From Arcuatula senhousia (lineage: Eukaryota > Mollusca > Bivalvia > Mytilida > Mytilidae), in contig OZ020303.1 in assembly GCA_963971305.1 (NCBI GenBank), positions 37,498,106 to 37,562,105 of the forward strand: a stretch of 64,000 bases of DNA, in the 5' to 3' direction. The notes below the pieces were generated by a model, which ran no database searches, had not been told where the DNA came from, and saw only the letters and a list, made by a program, of their open reading frames with translations. Every line of letters starts with the position of its first letter. The stretch's first letter is position 1. Both the position numbers and the translations under genes were made by a program. Shown one piece after another: positions 1 to 11,169 of this stretch.

Positions 1-120
1 TTTTTTTTGTGTTGGTAATGTCAGGGATTAAATAAAACTGTTTTACATCTGCTATGACGTCAAGGATTAATGACGTCGTAAACGTTAAAACTTCTTCTTT
101 TACTCCGTTTCATTTGATGT

Positions 121-231
121 TAGATATATTTTCAATGTGATGCAATTAGATATTTATTTTTAATTGAAGCAATTAAATATATTTTTAATCGAAGCAATTA
201 GATATATTTCAATTGATGCAATTAGATATAT
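121..231. repeat. Short AT-rich tandem repeat, about 25-27 bp unit
   Basis: About four degenerate copies of a unit built around GCAATTAGATATATTT follow each other. It has no coding potential. It adjoins the palindrome-rich segment that starts near 236. Confidence 0.7.
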
Positions 232-235
232 TTAG

Positions 236-640
236 GGCACTTGTCATACAATTCGAATTGAATAAAAGTTTCCGTTCACACGACAGTGCAATGCGCATTG
301 AATGCGAAGTTATCCAATTCGAATTATCGAAAACGTATCATCATAGCGAATTGGATAATCCGCATTATTTCAATTCGAATTGATTCGCATTCAAAAAGTT
401 TTTATGTGTGAACGCGTCAAAATTTTTGAATGCGAATTGAAATCGAATTGAATGCGCATTATTTGTAAGTGTGAACGCAGCATTTTATTCAATTTGAATT
501 ATATGAATTACTGCATGTGACGTCTGAAACCACTCAATGCGAATTAAGGGGTAAATCTTGTGTGAACGGATATCAGTCAGCTTAATTCGAATTGAATGCG
601 AATTGAAGAAACGTGTGGACGCAAACGACGTTATTGCATT
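236..640. repeat. Palindrome-rich repeat built on AATTCGAATT and GAATGCGAATTG
   Basis: The segment contains many copies of AATTCGAATT, GAATTGAATGCG and AATGCGCATT in both orientations, with CGTTCACAC (near 275) and GTGTGAACG (near 405, 465, 560) as inverted partners. The same vocabulary resumes at 1760-1805 (GATTGAATGCGCATTAA, GTGAACGCAG) after an intervening 1.1 kb element. It reads as one foldback-type element later split by an insertion; that history is inference. No ORF is present. Confidence 0.55.
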
Positions 641-668
641 TTAATGCGTTTTGGGTAAATTTAATAAT

Positions 669-1752
669 GCCGTAAATTACATAGAGGCAGAGGAGGCAGC
701 TGCCTCCTCAGTTTTCAAAAAAATAAAAAATAAAAATAAAATAAAAGGAAGATGGAAGATTGTTTCTTGTCTTTATTACATGTTTGAATCAGTATTTCAA
801 TAAAATCGGATTGATTGATCTATTCTTATATTAATAAATTAAATTGAAAAAGCTCTCATACCTAAATGTAAGGTCTCATATAATAGCAGAAAGCTGTAGA
901 TGATTGTTGGTGAAAATGTTGGTTAAAACGTTAAGGAGGTTTTACCGTGAATCCGTTCATAAGTGATAAGATTTTGGGCTCTGTCTTTTTTCCCCTAGTA
1001 AATAATTCTGGTCAAATTGGTAATTTCTCTCCCAGTCTACCAGCATGACCTCCCTCTCAATTAAATAAATGAATGACCATATAGTTTAAGTGTTAAAGAG
1101 GCGCGGACTGTTAGATAAAAATCTTTTTCTATATCTTCATACAGATATCGTAGTTTCGGATACTGTAATAAACTGTCAGATTGTCACTGCCGCACTCCTT
1201 TGTTAGTCTTTTTCTTTTACTTACTTTTGGTAGATTCAGTTTCTGTTTTATTCTGATGTCATGACGTGTCTGCGAACTTTTGCTATGTTGTTGTCGGTCT
1301 TATTATTTAGATGGTCGATTTTAAATCACAACAGGTCTTCTTTCATGTTTGTCGGTCTATTCATTTCAGATGTATAAAAGGGCAGTGAAAAACTGTCCAT
1401 AACAAGCTCGAGATCTAGATGAATGACCTTAGCACCACCGGATGGTATGTTTTGCTTTGAGCAGCTTAGTTTCTAGTTTCCTTCTCCATTGTATGTTTAA
1501 AATCATAAAAGCTCGATGTTGATGATTTTTGCAATTAAAACTTAGGAAAAGTGTATAAAGTGGATAGCATTCAGCGCCTTTTCGTTTATCTTTTTTTTAT
1601 AACTATCTGAATTAATATTGAAAATGGTATCAGGATTTGCAAGAAAACTGGATTTGTTTTATTGAAAAGTCTATAGCTTCTTGGGGCCTAGGCGGCCCCC
1701 AGACCCCCGCCTTCTTGTACTGCCTCCTCTTTCATCGGAGGCAATTTACGGC
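669..1752. mobile_element. 1.1 kb element with GCCGTAAATT inverted ends
   Basis: The left end reads GCCGTAAATT followed by a GAGGAGGCAG motif and the palindrome GAGGCAGCTGCCTC. The right end carries the reverse complement, with CTGCCTCCTC then AATTTACGGC. Target-site duplication is not clear. No transposase reading frame is visible, so it is non-autonomous or decayed. It lies between two parts of the AATTCGAATT-rich repeat, suggesting insertion into that repeat. Confidence 0.55.
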
Positions 1753-1805
1753 CTGGGACTAATAGGGATTGAATGCGCATTAAGTGGGGGTAAATGTGAA
1801 CGCAG

Positions 1806-2651
1806 CGTTAAATTCACGTTTTGAACAATGTCACAAGTTCAGCAAACGACTTATTGAATGAAAGTTAAACTTCTAGTCATCTTATACCCTTTGTACAAAA
1901 AAAGCCCGGGTAAAAATGTATCTTTAATAAAAAAAACATATACTCTAGTCAGTATTTAATATATTATTGTCATGGTGGTAGCGGGTCAGTACGATTTGTT
2001 TCATCATTGACCTGTTTTTATACAGGTCTTTGGTTTCATGTACAAGATTTCGGAATGAGTTTTGACATCCGCCACCAATTGAACTTTTTTTCGAAAATTT
2101 AAAACACTGTTTACATACTAATGCTAAATTAAGCGTGTCGCGATGTGACTGAAGTCGATACAGGAGGCTCACTGGAGACTAAATGGCTCGCCATTAAAGT
2201 GGTTATTTGCCATTTGGGACTCAAATCCTATAAAGAGTCATATAACAGCTATAACCTTTGAAGTTTTTTTGTTCATTTAGCTGTCTGCATGAAAATTTAA
2301 GAAAGCAGTAGTTTTTCTATTTGTGCAAATGCTGAATACGTCAAGTGTACAAAGACAACAAGTTTTAATGCAATCAAGTGGTTAAAGAGAAGTTTTTTTT
2401 TTCAAGAAAAGTATAACGCACGTGTAACGAAAAGAACGACACCGGCGGGACGTCTAGGAATGACAGTAACTCGCCTAAAAAATTACAAACTTTTTAGATT
2501 AAATAAATATGTACACTAGTCTCGATCGTACATATATTTCACCCCTTGTGTATACTTTTACAATATACTAAGATTCTTTTTGAAACAGTTTGGTAGCTCT
2601 TAAAAGAGCTGTTGAAAATTGTCTGGGTGCACATGTACTTTTCTGTCAAGT
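1806..2651. other. Non-coding AT-rich stretch
   Basis: I see no supportable gene. The short minus-strand ORF near 1945-2172 has no splice or homology support. The part next to 2651 is probably 3' UTR and downstream DNA of the minus-strand exon at 2652-2999. Confidence 0.4.
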
Positions 2652-2999
2652 TCAGTCTCTGGAAGCTGTAATGACTTCATCTACCATTTCGTCTTGCATA
2701 ACCTCGTATACATCTTCGTTGTCGTCGTAGAACATTATTTCCGACCTCAACTTGGTCAGCAACTCTGCTCTCTGCTTGGTAAACTCGAAGTAGGCTCGGC
2801 GGACTTCGTCAACCACTTGGATTCTGAGATACAGGCTGTAGGACAACCCAAAGAGTTGGTGCTTCAGGGCGGAGTTGTAGCGGGAAACAAGGCCGAGGTA
2901 TCGGTCGTTCAGAAGTTCTACTTGGCGAAAACCATGGCGATATTGGTTTTCCATACGCTGGAAAATTTTCTTCATGTAGATGCGATGTCTGGTCAACAT
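2652..2999 (-). CDS. Last exon of an unrecognised gene, 115 residues
   Basis: An open frame of 115 residues runs from an ATG at 2999 to a stop at 2652. Just upstream is a good splice acceptor (TTCCTTCTAG, exon edge 3004) and the frame stays open to it, so this may be the last exon of a larger minus-strand gene rather than a complete one. The product is charged and probably helical, rich in R, E, Y, L and Q. It has a segment VDEVRRAYFEFTKQRAELLT that looks like coiled coil, and an acidic C-terminus (YDDNEDVYE, DEMVDEV). GC content is higher than in the flanks, as expected for coding DNA. The overlapping plus-strand frame is a shadow. I do not recognise the family and assign no function. Confidence 0.5.
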   Translation of the reverse strand: MLTRHRIYMKKIFQRMENQYRHGFRQVELLNDRYLGLVSRYNSALKHQLFGLSYSLYLRIQVVDEVRRAYFEFTKQRAELLTKLRSEIMFYDDNEDVYEVMQDEMVDEVITASRD

Positions 3000-3748
3000 G
3001 TTGTCTAGAAGGAATTTTTTTTGTTAATATGAGCATCTGCGGATATTTCGGAGGTTTTAAAGGAATATAGAAGGATATGCCATAAATCTGTATATTTGCT
3101 GATTTATGATCTAATTACACCGTAATACAATAGTTCTCCGGAAAAGGACCGCGCGTGTCACAACACGACAGATTGTAGGGTTTCATTTTTTGTTTGTTTA
3201 ATCATTTAACACCCATCCTTTGCAATTTGCATAAATACGTATGGCAAATAAACAAATTAATGGGGCAGTGTTTGTTTACCAATTAAGCATTTCCTCCACT
3301 ATTTTTTGGTATATATTTTAAAAATGATTAACAATAATTTTAAATATTTTAAAGTTTTATATGAAAAAAAAATGTAATGAAATTAAATAATAATTAAATC
3401 AGCCATTAAGAAAAAATAAAATAAAACATAAATATTTTGTTGAATTAAAAAATTGTTTTGAATAATTATTTCTCTACCGTATTATTGAAATAAAACAAAC
3501 AGTTCAATATAATAATAATAAAATAAAATAAATAAATATCAGTATTATATCATTAAATGGTTGCTTTGCATATCTTGCACTTTGACCATATATGTTCCCA
3601 TATTTCATCTAAACTCTTTTTACTTTCTAAAATCAAAAAAATTCTTAATCTTGAAACTAGAAAAAACTTTTTTTTATAAATGGCTATATTCTTTCATTGA
3701 TTGGTTATTGTTGCATCGTATTGGGAAACTGTGGAAGTGAAGGTATAA

Positions 3749-4171
3749 CAAAAAAGAGTTGTTAGGTTAAGTTTAGATGCAGCTGCCTTGTCGCCGTCAG
3801 AACCTCTTTTTCAGAAATTGGGATGGATGACAGTTGATATTAGAATCAATTATCATAAATACTTAATCATCCAAAAAAGACTAACTGAAAAAGCCCCCAT
3901 TTACCTTACACACTTGTTCGCATTCTAAAACAACACCCATGATTTAAGAAATAATGTGTCAAAGAAAAGGCTTATTGTTCCAAAGCCTCAAACAGAAATC
4001 TATAAAAGATCCTTCCAATACTCGGGTTCTGTTTTATGGAATGATTTACCAACCCAATTAGAGACTATTTGTAATACAAACCTGTTTAAACTAAAAATAA
4101 AGAGTCATTTACTCCATTCTTTTTCATATTTTTTTTTAATTTTTGTAAACATTGATTATTGTATTCTATAG
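3749..4171 (+). pseudogene. 3' fragment of a LINE reverse-transcriptase ORF
   Basis: Translation from 3749 gives the typical post-reverse-transcriptase C-terminus of CR1/L2/Jockey-like LINEs: QKRVVRLSLDA, then LFQKLGWMTVDIRINYHK, then after one in-frame TAA at 3926 the blocks HDLRNN, LIVPKPQTEIYKRSFQYSGS and VLWNDLPTQLE. Only the 3' part is present (5' truncated). The single stop, not a shifted frame, shows it is dead. An AT-rich tail with AATAAAG and an ATT-rich run follows near 4310-4340. Confidence 0.8.
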
Positions 4172-4974
4172 ATTTTGTTTGCATATTGTTCATTTTTTTA
4201 ATGTAATTCTTATGAGGGCCTCAGGGAAGATGACTATATATTGTTGCATACTTTTACTTTGAAAACTAAGTAATATTGTTAACTAACTGTGTTACCCTCT
4301 AATGGCCTCTATTAATAAAGAATTCAATTTTATTATTATTCGAAAAAGTACATACCCAAAAAAAAAAACCAAACAAACAATAAATGGATCCCTGATTATG
4401 GAACAAAAACAAATGTTAACTTTCTAGAACAGAGTGCCCTATAATGTATGTAGTTGAATTTAATTAGAAATTTTAATATTCCATACCTTTTTAACAGTAT
4501 ATTGAATTGTACTATTTTCTTCAAGTGTAACAATCTTTAATATTGATTGAATTTTTGAAGTTTGCTTAACTTAATGATGCTAATGGAACAAGGATAATAA
4601 ATCAAAATGTCTAAGGTCATTCCTTGTTAACAAAATAAAAACAATAGCATGGCTCTGAGCCCCATCTGGCAAAATGGGCAACTTTGACCTGTTGACCCCA
4701 AATCAATAGGCTAATATTCCTTCCTAAATAAGCTTCCTTAAAAATTTCTAGTGTTTTTCCCGACTTTGGACCTTTGTTTTTCTCCCTTATCTCATAAGCT
4801 TTAATGTGTGTAAGTTTCATAAAATTCTATAAAGACATTCAAAAGCTATGTTTCAGAAACCAATTGGAATGGACAGGTGGGGGAGCTTAACTCTATAGTA
4901 CCCTGCTTTAGCAGGAAGGTTGGGGACAACATTTTGTAAGTGACATAACCCACAATTATGTCTTGAATTCACTA
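4172..4974. other. AT-rich non-coding DNA between repeats
   Basis: No gene is visible. The part near 4610-4930 contains short motifs seen in small bivalve repeats elsewhere here (GAGCCCCATCTGG, GGTTGGGGACAAC), so it is probably an old non-autonomous element of that kind. Confidence 0.35.
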
Positions 4975-7159
4975 ACAAGAGGCTCCCAGGAGCCTGAACC
5001 GCTCACCTGGTCTTGATGTTGACCGTATGAAGACATTTGTAGAGCTAACTGAGATGAATGGCAAGCAAACAACAGCTTTTCTCTATATGCAATAGTTTTC
5101 ATTCTATAGGCCAAAAACACTATTTTCAACTTCAAGGGGCTATAACCCCTATAAGGGGTCATCTGACAACTTCGACCCTATGGAGACTTTTGTAGAACTC
5201 AATGAGCTGAACATTTAAGCAAGCAACAGCTAATCTCTATCTGCTATAGTTTTCATTCTGTAGGCCAAAAACACGAAAAAAGTCTATTTTTCACCTTTAA
5301 GGGGCAGAAGCCCCTATAAGGGGTCATCTGATAACTTCGACCCAATAGGGACTTTTGTAGAGCTTTAGATGCTGAAGCAGCAACGTGGCATCAGATTTCA
5401 TCTTTCTCTTATACTTTTTGATTTATAAGCCAAAAACAGTAGTCTGACCCCCCTGGTCTATTTTTAGCAACAGCCACCATGTTTTTTTATCAGATCAATT
5501 TAAAATGAGGATCGTTTGTAGCCAACATGCCATATATCATTCCTGCCAAGTTTCAGGCAAATTGGTTCTGTAGTTTCAGAGGAGAAGAGTTTTTAAATTG
5601 TTTACAGATGACATAGGCAAAAAACATGAAAAAAAGTTATTTTAAGGGCCGTAACCCCTATAAGGGGTCATTTGACAACTTCGACCCTAAGGAGACTTTT
5701 GTAGAGCTAAATGAGCTGAACATTTAAGCGAGCAACAACTTTTTTCTATCTGCAATAGTTTTCATTCTATAGGCCAAAAACACTATTTTCCACCTTTAAG
5801 GGACCAAAACCCCTATAAGGGGTCATCTGACAACTTCGACCCTATGGAGACTTTTGTAGAACTCAATGAGCTGAACATTTGAGCAAGCAACAGCTAATCT
5901 CTATCTGCTTTAGTTTTCATTCTGTAGGCCAAAAACATGAAAAAACACAATTTTTCACCTTTAAGGGGCCATAACCCCTATAAGGGGTCATCTGACAACT
6001 TGGACCAAATGGAGACTTTTGTAGAACTCAATGAGCTGAACATTTGAGCAAGCAACAGCTAATCTCTATCTGCTTTAGTTTTCATTCTGTAGGCCAAAAA
6101 CATGAAAAAACACAATTTTTCACCTTTAAGGGGCCATAACCCCTATAAGGGGTCATCTGACAACTTGGACCAAATGGAGACTTTTGTAGAGCTTTAGATG
6201 CTGAAGCAGCAACGTGGCATCAGATTTCATCTATCTCTTATACTTTTTGATTTATAAGCCAAAAACAGTAGTCTGACCCCCCTGGTCTATTTTTAGCAAC
6301 AGCCACCATGTTTTTTTATCAGATCAATTTAAAATGAGGATCGTTTGTAGCCAACATGCCATATATCATTCCTGCCAAGTTTCAGGCAAATTGGTTCTGT
6401 AGTTTCAGAGGAGAAGAGTTTTTAAATTGTTTACAGATGACATAGGCAAAAAACATGAAAAAAAGTTATTTTAAGGGCCGTAACCCCTATAAGGGGTCAT
6501 TTGACAACTTCGACCCTAAGGAGACTTTTGTAGAGCTAAATGAGCTGAACATTTAAGCGAGCAACAACTTTTTTCTATCTGCAATAGTTTTCATTCTATA
6601 GGCCAAAAACACTATTTTCCACCTTTAAGGGACCAAAACCCCTATAAGGGGTCATCTGACAACTTCGACCCTATGGAGACTTTTGTAGAACTCAATGAGC
6701 TGAACATTTGAGCAAGCAACAGCTAATCTCTATCTGCTTTAGTTTTCATTCTGTAGGCCAAAAACATGAAAAAACACAATTTTTCACCTTTAAGGGGCCA
6801 TAACCCCTATAAGGGGTCATCTGACAACTTGGACCAAATGGAGACTTTTGTAGAGCTTTAGATGCTGAAGCAGCAACGTGGCATCAGATTTCATCTATCT
6901 CTTATACTTTTTGATTTATAAGCCAAAAACAGTAGTCTGACCCCCCTGGTCTATTTTTAGCAACAGCCACCATGTTTTTTTATCAGATCAATTTAAAATG
7001 AGGATCGTTTGTAGCCAACATGCCATATATCATTCCTGCCAAGTTTCAAGCAAATTGGTTCAGTAGTTTCAGAGGAGAAGATTTTTTAAATTGTTAAAGA
7101 ACGACGACGGACGCATAGTGATGGCATAAGCTCACATGACCTTTGGCCAGGTGAGCTAA
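4975..7159 (+). mobile_element. Tandem-core non-autonomous element, copy 1 (ACAAGAGG...GAGCTAA)
   Basis: Five copies of this family lie in the window. Each starts ACAAGAGGCTCCCAGGAGCC, a small hairpin, followed within about 30 bp by GCTCACCTGG. Each ends with a hairpin and the inverted CCAGGTGAGC then TAA. The core is a run of roughly 150-165 bp units containing GAGCTGAACATTTAAGCAAG and CCCCTATAAGGGGTCAT. This copy is unusual: the 3' domain (GATGCTGAAGCAGCAACGTG) occurs three times, near 5368, 6197 and 6860, so blocks of core plus tail were duplicated. No ORF. The architecture resembles bivalve pearl/Helitron-like elements; that class is inference. Confidence 0.75.
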
Positions 7160-7960
7160 AAATTGGATTTGAATTTTTTACTACTGAACAGCTGTGTATA
7201 ATTTTATTTGAAATCTGTTTTAATGTGTTTCCATGTTACATGTAACATCTGGAAGCCATCTGAGGACACACAGAGAGACACACAATGAAATTTAGGGTGT
7301 TACATAATACTTAACACTTTGTGTGGGTATAATATAGACCTTTCCAAATCCATTCACCAATTGTTTAATTCAACTTTTTTTCAGGGCTTCAGTCTCAGGT
7401 ACAATTTATTCTTGTGAGCCACACTAATTTAACCATAAAATAGAGTGGCAAATTTCTTTCACCTTGTATCAATAAAGTTTCATGAAAATGTGTTAAAACT
7501 TTTGTTTATTGGAGACTTTCAAAGACCTTTTAGCAACAAAGCCATGAAAATATAGCAAAAAGGGTTTCGAACTAACTAAAAATGGTAAGGCAAGCAATAA
7601 GACTAAACATTAATATTATAGTGTTTTATTCAAGCTAGGGTAGAAAGACAGTGTTTATTACACCTTAAACATTAGTGATTTATGAAGGACACAGGTTTAT
7701 GGAAGTTTGTTAAGCATAGAAATATGACATCAACAAATTGGAATTATTCATTACAAAAAAATTCTAAGAACCAATTACTATAAAATTACTTTTTCAAGTT
7801 ATATTACAATTTCTACAAATAGTTAACCAAAAACATAATTTTTTTACTGATATATTAATAAGGAGACAATTTTTAAAAGTTGTTGAAAGATAATTATTTT
7901 GATGTAAATACAAATGATACAATGTATTAGAAATAAACAAGATTGCTACGTGTAGCCATG
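7160..7960. other. AT-rich non-coding DNA
   Basis: I see no gene, RNA or clear repeat here beyond A/T runs. Confidence 0.4.
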
Positions 7961-8854
7961 TGTCCCCCGCCGCCACATAAAAAGTGTGGTTTGTCAATTC
8001 AAGCAATATATTCTCTGAGAAACGATAGAAATAGGTTGTCAAAATATGGGATGATCACCTATTAACAGTACCCTATCAGTGTTAAAAGTTTCAGCAACAT
8101 TGGTTCAGTAGTATCGGAGGAGTTGCACCCACAAAAATGTTTGATATGACAAAGTCCCATTTTTTTGGACCGGAAAATCACAAATTCGTAAATAACTCGA
8201 AAACCGTAAATATCACTTCAATTTTTTTTCGTATTATTATAGAGTACCTTTTCCTCTATCAGCCTACAAAATTTCAGAACCCTGTGCATCTAGGTAACCG
8301 AGATATTGGATGTCCTATATTTTGACCTTTCTTCCCTGTTTCCATGGAAACGGCAGCCATTTTGAAAATTTCAAATATATGATGATCATCTACTAACAGT
8401 ACCCTATCAGTGTGTAAAGTTTCAGCAACATCGGTTCAGTAGTGTCAGAGGAGTTGCACCCACAAAAACGTTTGACAAAGTCCCATTTTTCAGACTGAAA
8501 AATCACAAATTTGTAAATAACTCGAAAACCGTAAATATCGCTTCAAATTTTTTTTTCGTATTATTATAGAGTACCTTTTGCTCTATCAGCCTACAAAATT
8601 TCAGAACCCTGTGCACCTAGGTAACCGAGATATTGAATGTCCTATATTTTGACCTTTCTTCCCTGTTTCCATGGAAACGGTGGCCATTTTGAAAATTTCA
8701 AATATGAGATGATCATCTACTCATTGTACCCTATCAGTGTGTAAAGTTTCAGCAACATCCTTTCAGTAGTGTCCGAGGAGTTGCACCCACAAAAAACGTG
8801 ACGGACGGACGGAGACCATTACTAAGTCCCTCCGACGTGTTGCAGCGGGGGACA
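7961..8854. mobile_element. Tandem-core element with TGTCCCCCGC inverted ends
   Basis: The left end TGTCCCCCGC (7961) is the reverse complement of GCGGGGGACA (8845-8854). The core is a repeat of about 310 bp in just over two copies, containing ACCCTATCAGTG, GTTTCAGCAACAT and GGAGTTGCACCCAC. A short GACGGACGGACGG run follows the core just before the right end. No transposase is visible. Confidence 0.65.
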
Positions 8855-9265
8855 ACAAGTACATGTATGAACAATAAAAAAAAACAATTGATAAATGACA
8901 GAAATTCCAAGGCGTAAAAAATATGTCAACTTCCCCTTCAAAGCTCATATACACATAAATTCTATGACAATTTTATGTTAATAAAATAACTATGAAAAAA
9001 TTGTACAAAATAATCAGACAAGCAATATGACTGGTTTATTGAATTAGCCATTCATATAAGTATGATATACATGATAAATGATGATGGGTTTTGTAGTGAA
9101 AATCTTAAAGAACAGCTGTTCTTCTGGCATGAAAATATTCACAGATCTATAAAGCACGACATTAACACATATATATATATTTACACTAACACAACCTTTT
9201 ATTAAACTAAGGGGTATAAACCTTCAAAGGATTCCTAATAAAAAGCTTCGCCGAGCGCAGCATGA
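8855..9265. other. AT-rich non-coding DNA
   Basis: No supportable gene or repeat boundary is visible. Confidence 0.35.
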
Positions 9266-11169
9266 TACGACCGCAACATGTTGAACCCTGTACGTTTTAG
9301 GCCTAATATGGATAGTCTATTGTTCTGGACACATGCAGCCCATGGTGGACTGACAAAGGTTTTTGACACATGCTTCTCTGATGGACTTTCAACCCAGGGG
9401 CTAAAAATATAAATTTTGAATGTTGTATTCTATTCTTTAAAAGAATAATGTTTGGGGAAAAAATTAAAAATCGAACCAGAATTTTTTTAAAATTATGATT
9501 ACAGCCCAAAAAATTTATTCTTAAATTTAGAATCGCTACCTGACAAGAATAAATTTGCAAAAAAAATTTTCAAAATCGGACCACAAATAAAAAAGCCCCA
9601 TTTGGCCCCTAATTACATAATAGGGGGAAAAAGGGGGGGTCGCAAAAATTAATTCTTAATTTTGTATTCGCTATTTGACAAGAACAAACATGCAAAAAAA
9701 ATTTTCAAAATCGGACCACAAATAAAAAAGCCCCATTTGGCCCCTAATTACATAATAGGGGGAAAAAGGGGGGGTCGCAAAAATTAATTCTTAATTTTGT
9801 ATTCGCTATTTGACAAGAACAAACATGCAAAAAAAATTTTCAAAATCGGACCAGAAATAAAAAAGTTTCAATTTCGGCCCCATTTGGCCCCTAATTACGT
9901 AATAAGGGGAAAAAGGGGGGGGGTCGCAAAAATTAATTCTTAATTTTGTATCCGCTATTTGACAAGAACAAACATGCAAAAAAAATTTTCAAAATCGGAC
10001 CAGAAATAAAAAAGTTTCAATTTCGGCCCCTTTTGGCCCCTTATTACGTAACAGGTGAAAAAGGGGTGGGGGTCGCAAAAATAAATTCTCAAATTTGGAT
10101 TTGCTACTTGACAAAAATAAACTTGCAAAAAAATTTTCAAAATCGGACCAGAAATAAAAAAGTTTCAATTTCGGCCCCATTTGGCCCCTAATTACGTAAT
10201 AAGGGGAAAAAGGGGGGGGGTCGCAAAAATTAATTCTTAATTTTGTATCCGCTATTTGACAAGAACAAACATTCAAAAAAAATTTTCAAAATCGGACCAG
10301 AAATAAAAAAGTTTCAATTTCGGCCCCTTTTGGCCCCTTATTACGTAACAGGTGAAAAAGGGGTGGGGGTCGCAAAAATAAATTCTCAAATTTGGATTTG
10401 CTACTTGACAAAAATAAACTTGCAAAAAAAATTTCAAAATCTGACCATAAATAAAAAAGTTTCGATTTTGGCCCCATTTAGCCCCTAATTACGTAATAGG
10501 GGGAAAAAGGGGGGGGTCGCAAAAATTAATTCTTAATTTTGTATCCGCTATTTGACAAGAACAAACATGTAAAAAAAATTTCAAAATCGGACCACAAATA
10601 AAAAAGTTTTTATTTAGGCCCCTTTTGGCCCCTAATTACACAACGGAGAAAAAGGGGGCGCAAAAATTCATCAGGTTCATTCTTTTATTGTAAGAAACAT
10701 TCTTGACAAATTTCACAGCAATAGGCCAACTAGGACCAAAGTTATGGTGGAAACAAGTAAAATATTTGAATTTTTTTCCCCTTTGGGGCCCCTAATTTCG
10801 AAACAAAAAAAGGGGGGACCCCCAAAATCAATCCCATTCATCCTTGTATGGTAAGAAACATCACTGTCAAATTTCATAGCAATTGGATAACTAGAACTAA
10901 AGTTATTGTGGAAACAAACAAAAAAGTAGTATTTTTGGCCCTTTTTTGGCCCCTAATTTCTAAACAAAAAATGGGGGGACCCCCAAAATCAATCCCATGC
11001 ATCCTTTTATGGTAAGGAACATCATTGTAAAGTTTCATAGCAATCAGATAACTGGAACTAAAGTTATTGTGGAAACACTAAAAAGTTAACAGACACCGAC
11101 AACGACGACGACGACGACAACGACGACAGCATCATACCATAATACGTCCGCAAATTTTTTGCGGTCGTA
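9266..11169. mobile_element. Tandem-core element with TACGACCGCAA inverted ends
   Basis: TACGACCGCAA at 9266-9276 is exactly inverted at 11159-11169 (TTGCGGTCGTA), where it also closes a hairpin with the adjacent GTCCGCAAA. Between 9640 and 10640 there are about seven copies of a 134-150 bp unit containing GGTCGCAAAAATTAATTC and ATCGGACCAGAAATAAAAAAG. More diverged units follow, then a GACGACGACGACAACGACGAC run next to the right end. The 81-codon repeated open frames inside are by-products of the repeat. Confidence 0.7.

Noticed and set aside
2619..3008. Plus-strand 129-codon frame
   Set aside because: It is the shadow of the charged, spliced minus-strand exon. Its own composition (V, F, C, H) is unlike a real protein, and it lacks an ATG start.
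4975..7159. Regular repeats suggesting a CRISPR-like array
   Set aside because: Units are about 150 bp and contiguous with no unique spacers, and this is animal DNA.
9946..10488. Two identical 81-codon open frames and their antisense partners
   Set aside because: They lie wholly within the 150-bp tandem repeat and repeat with its period.
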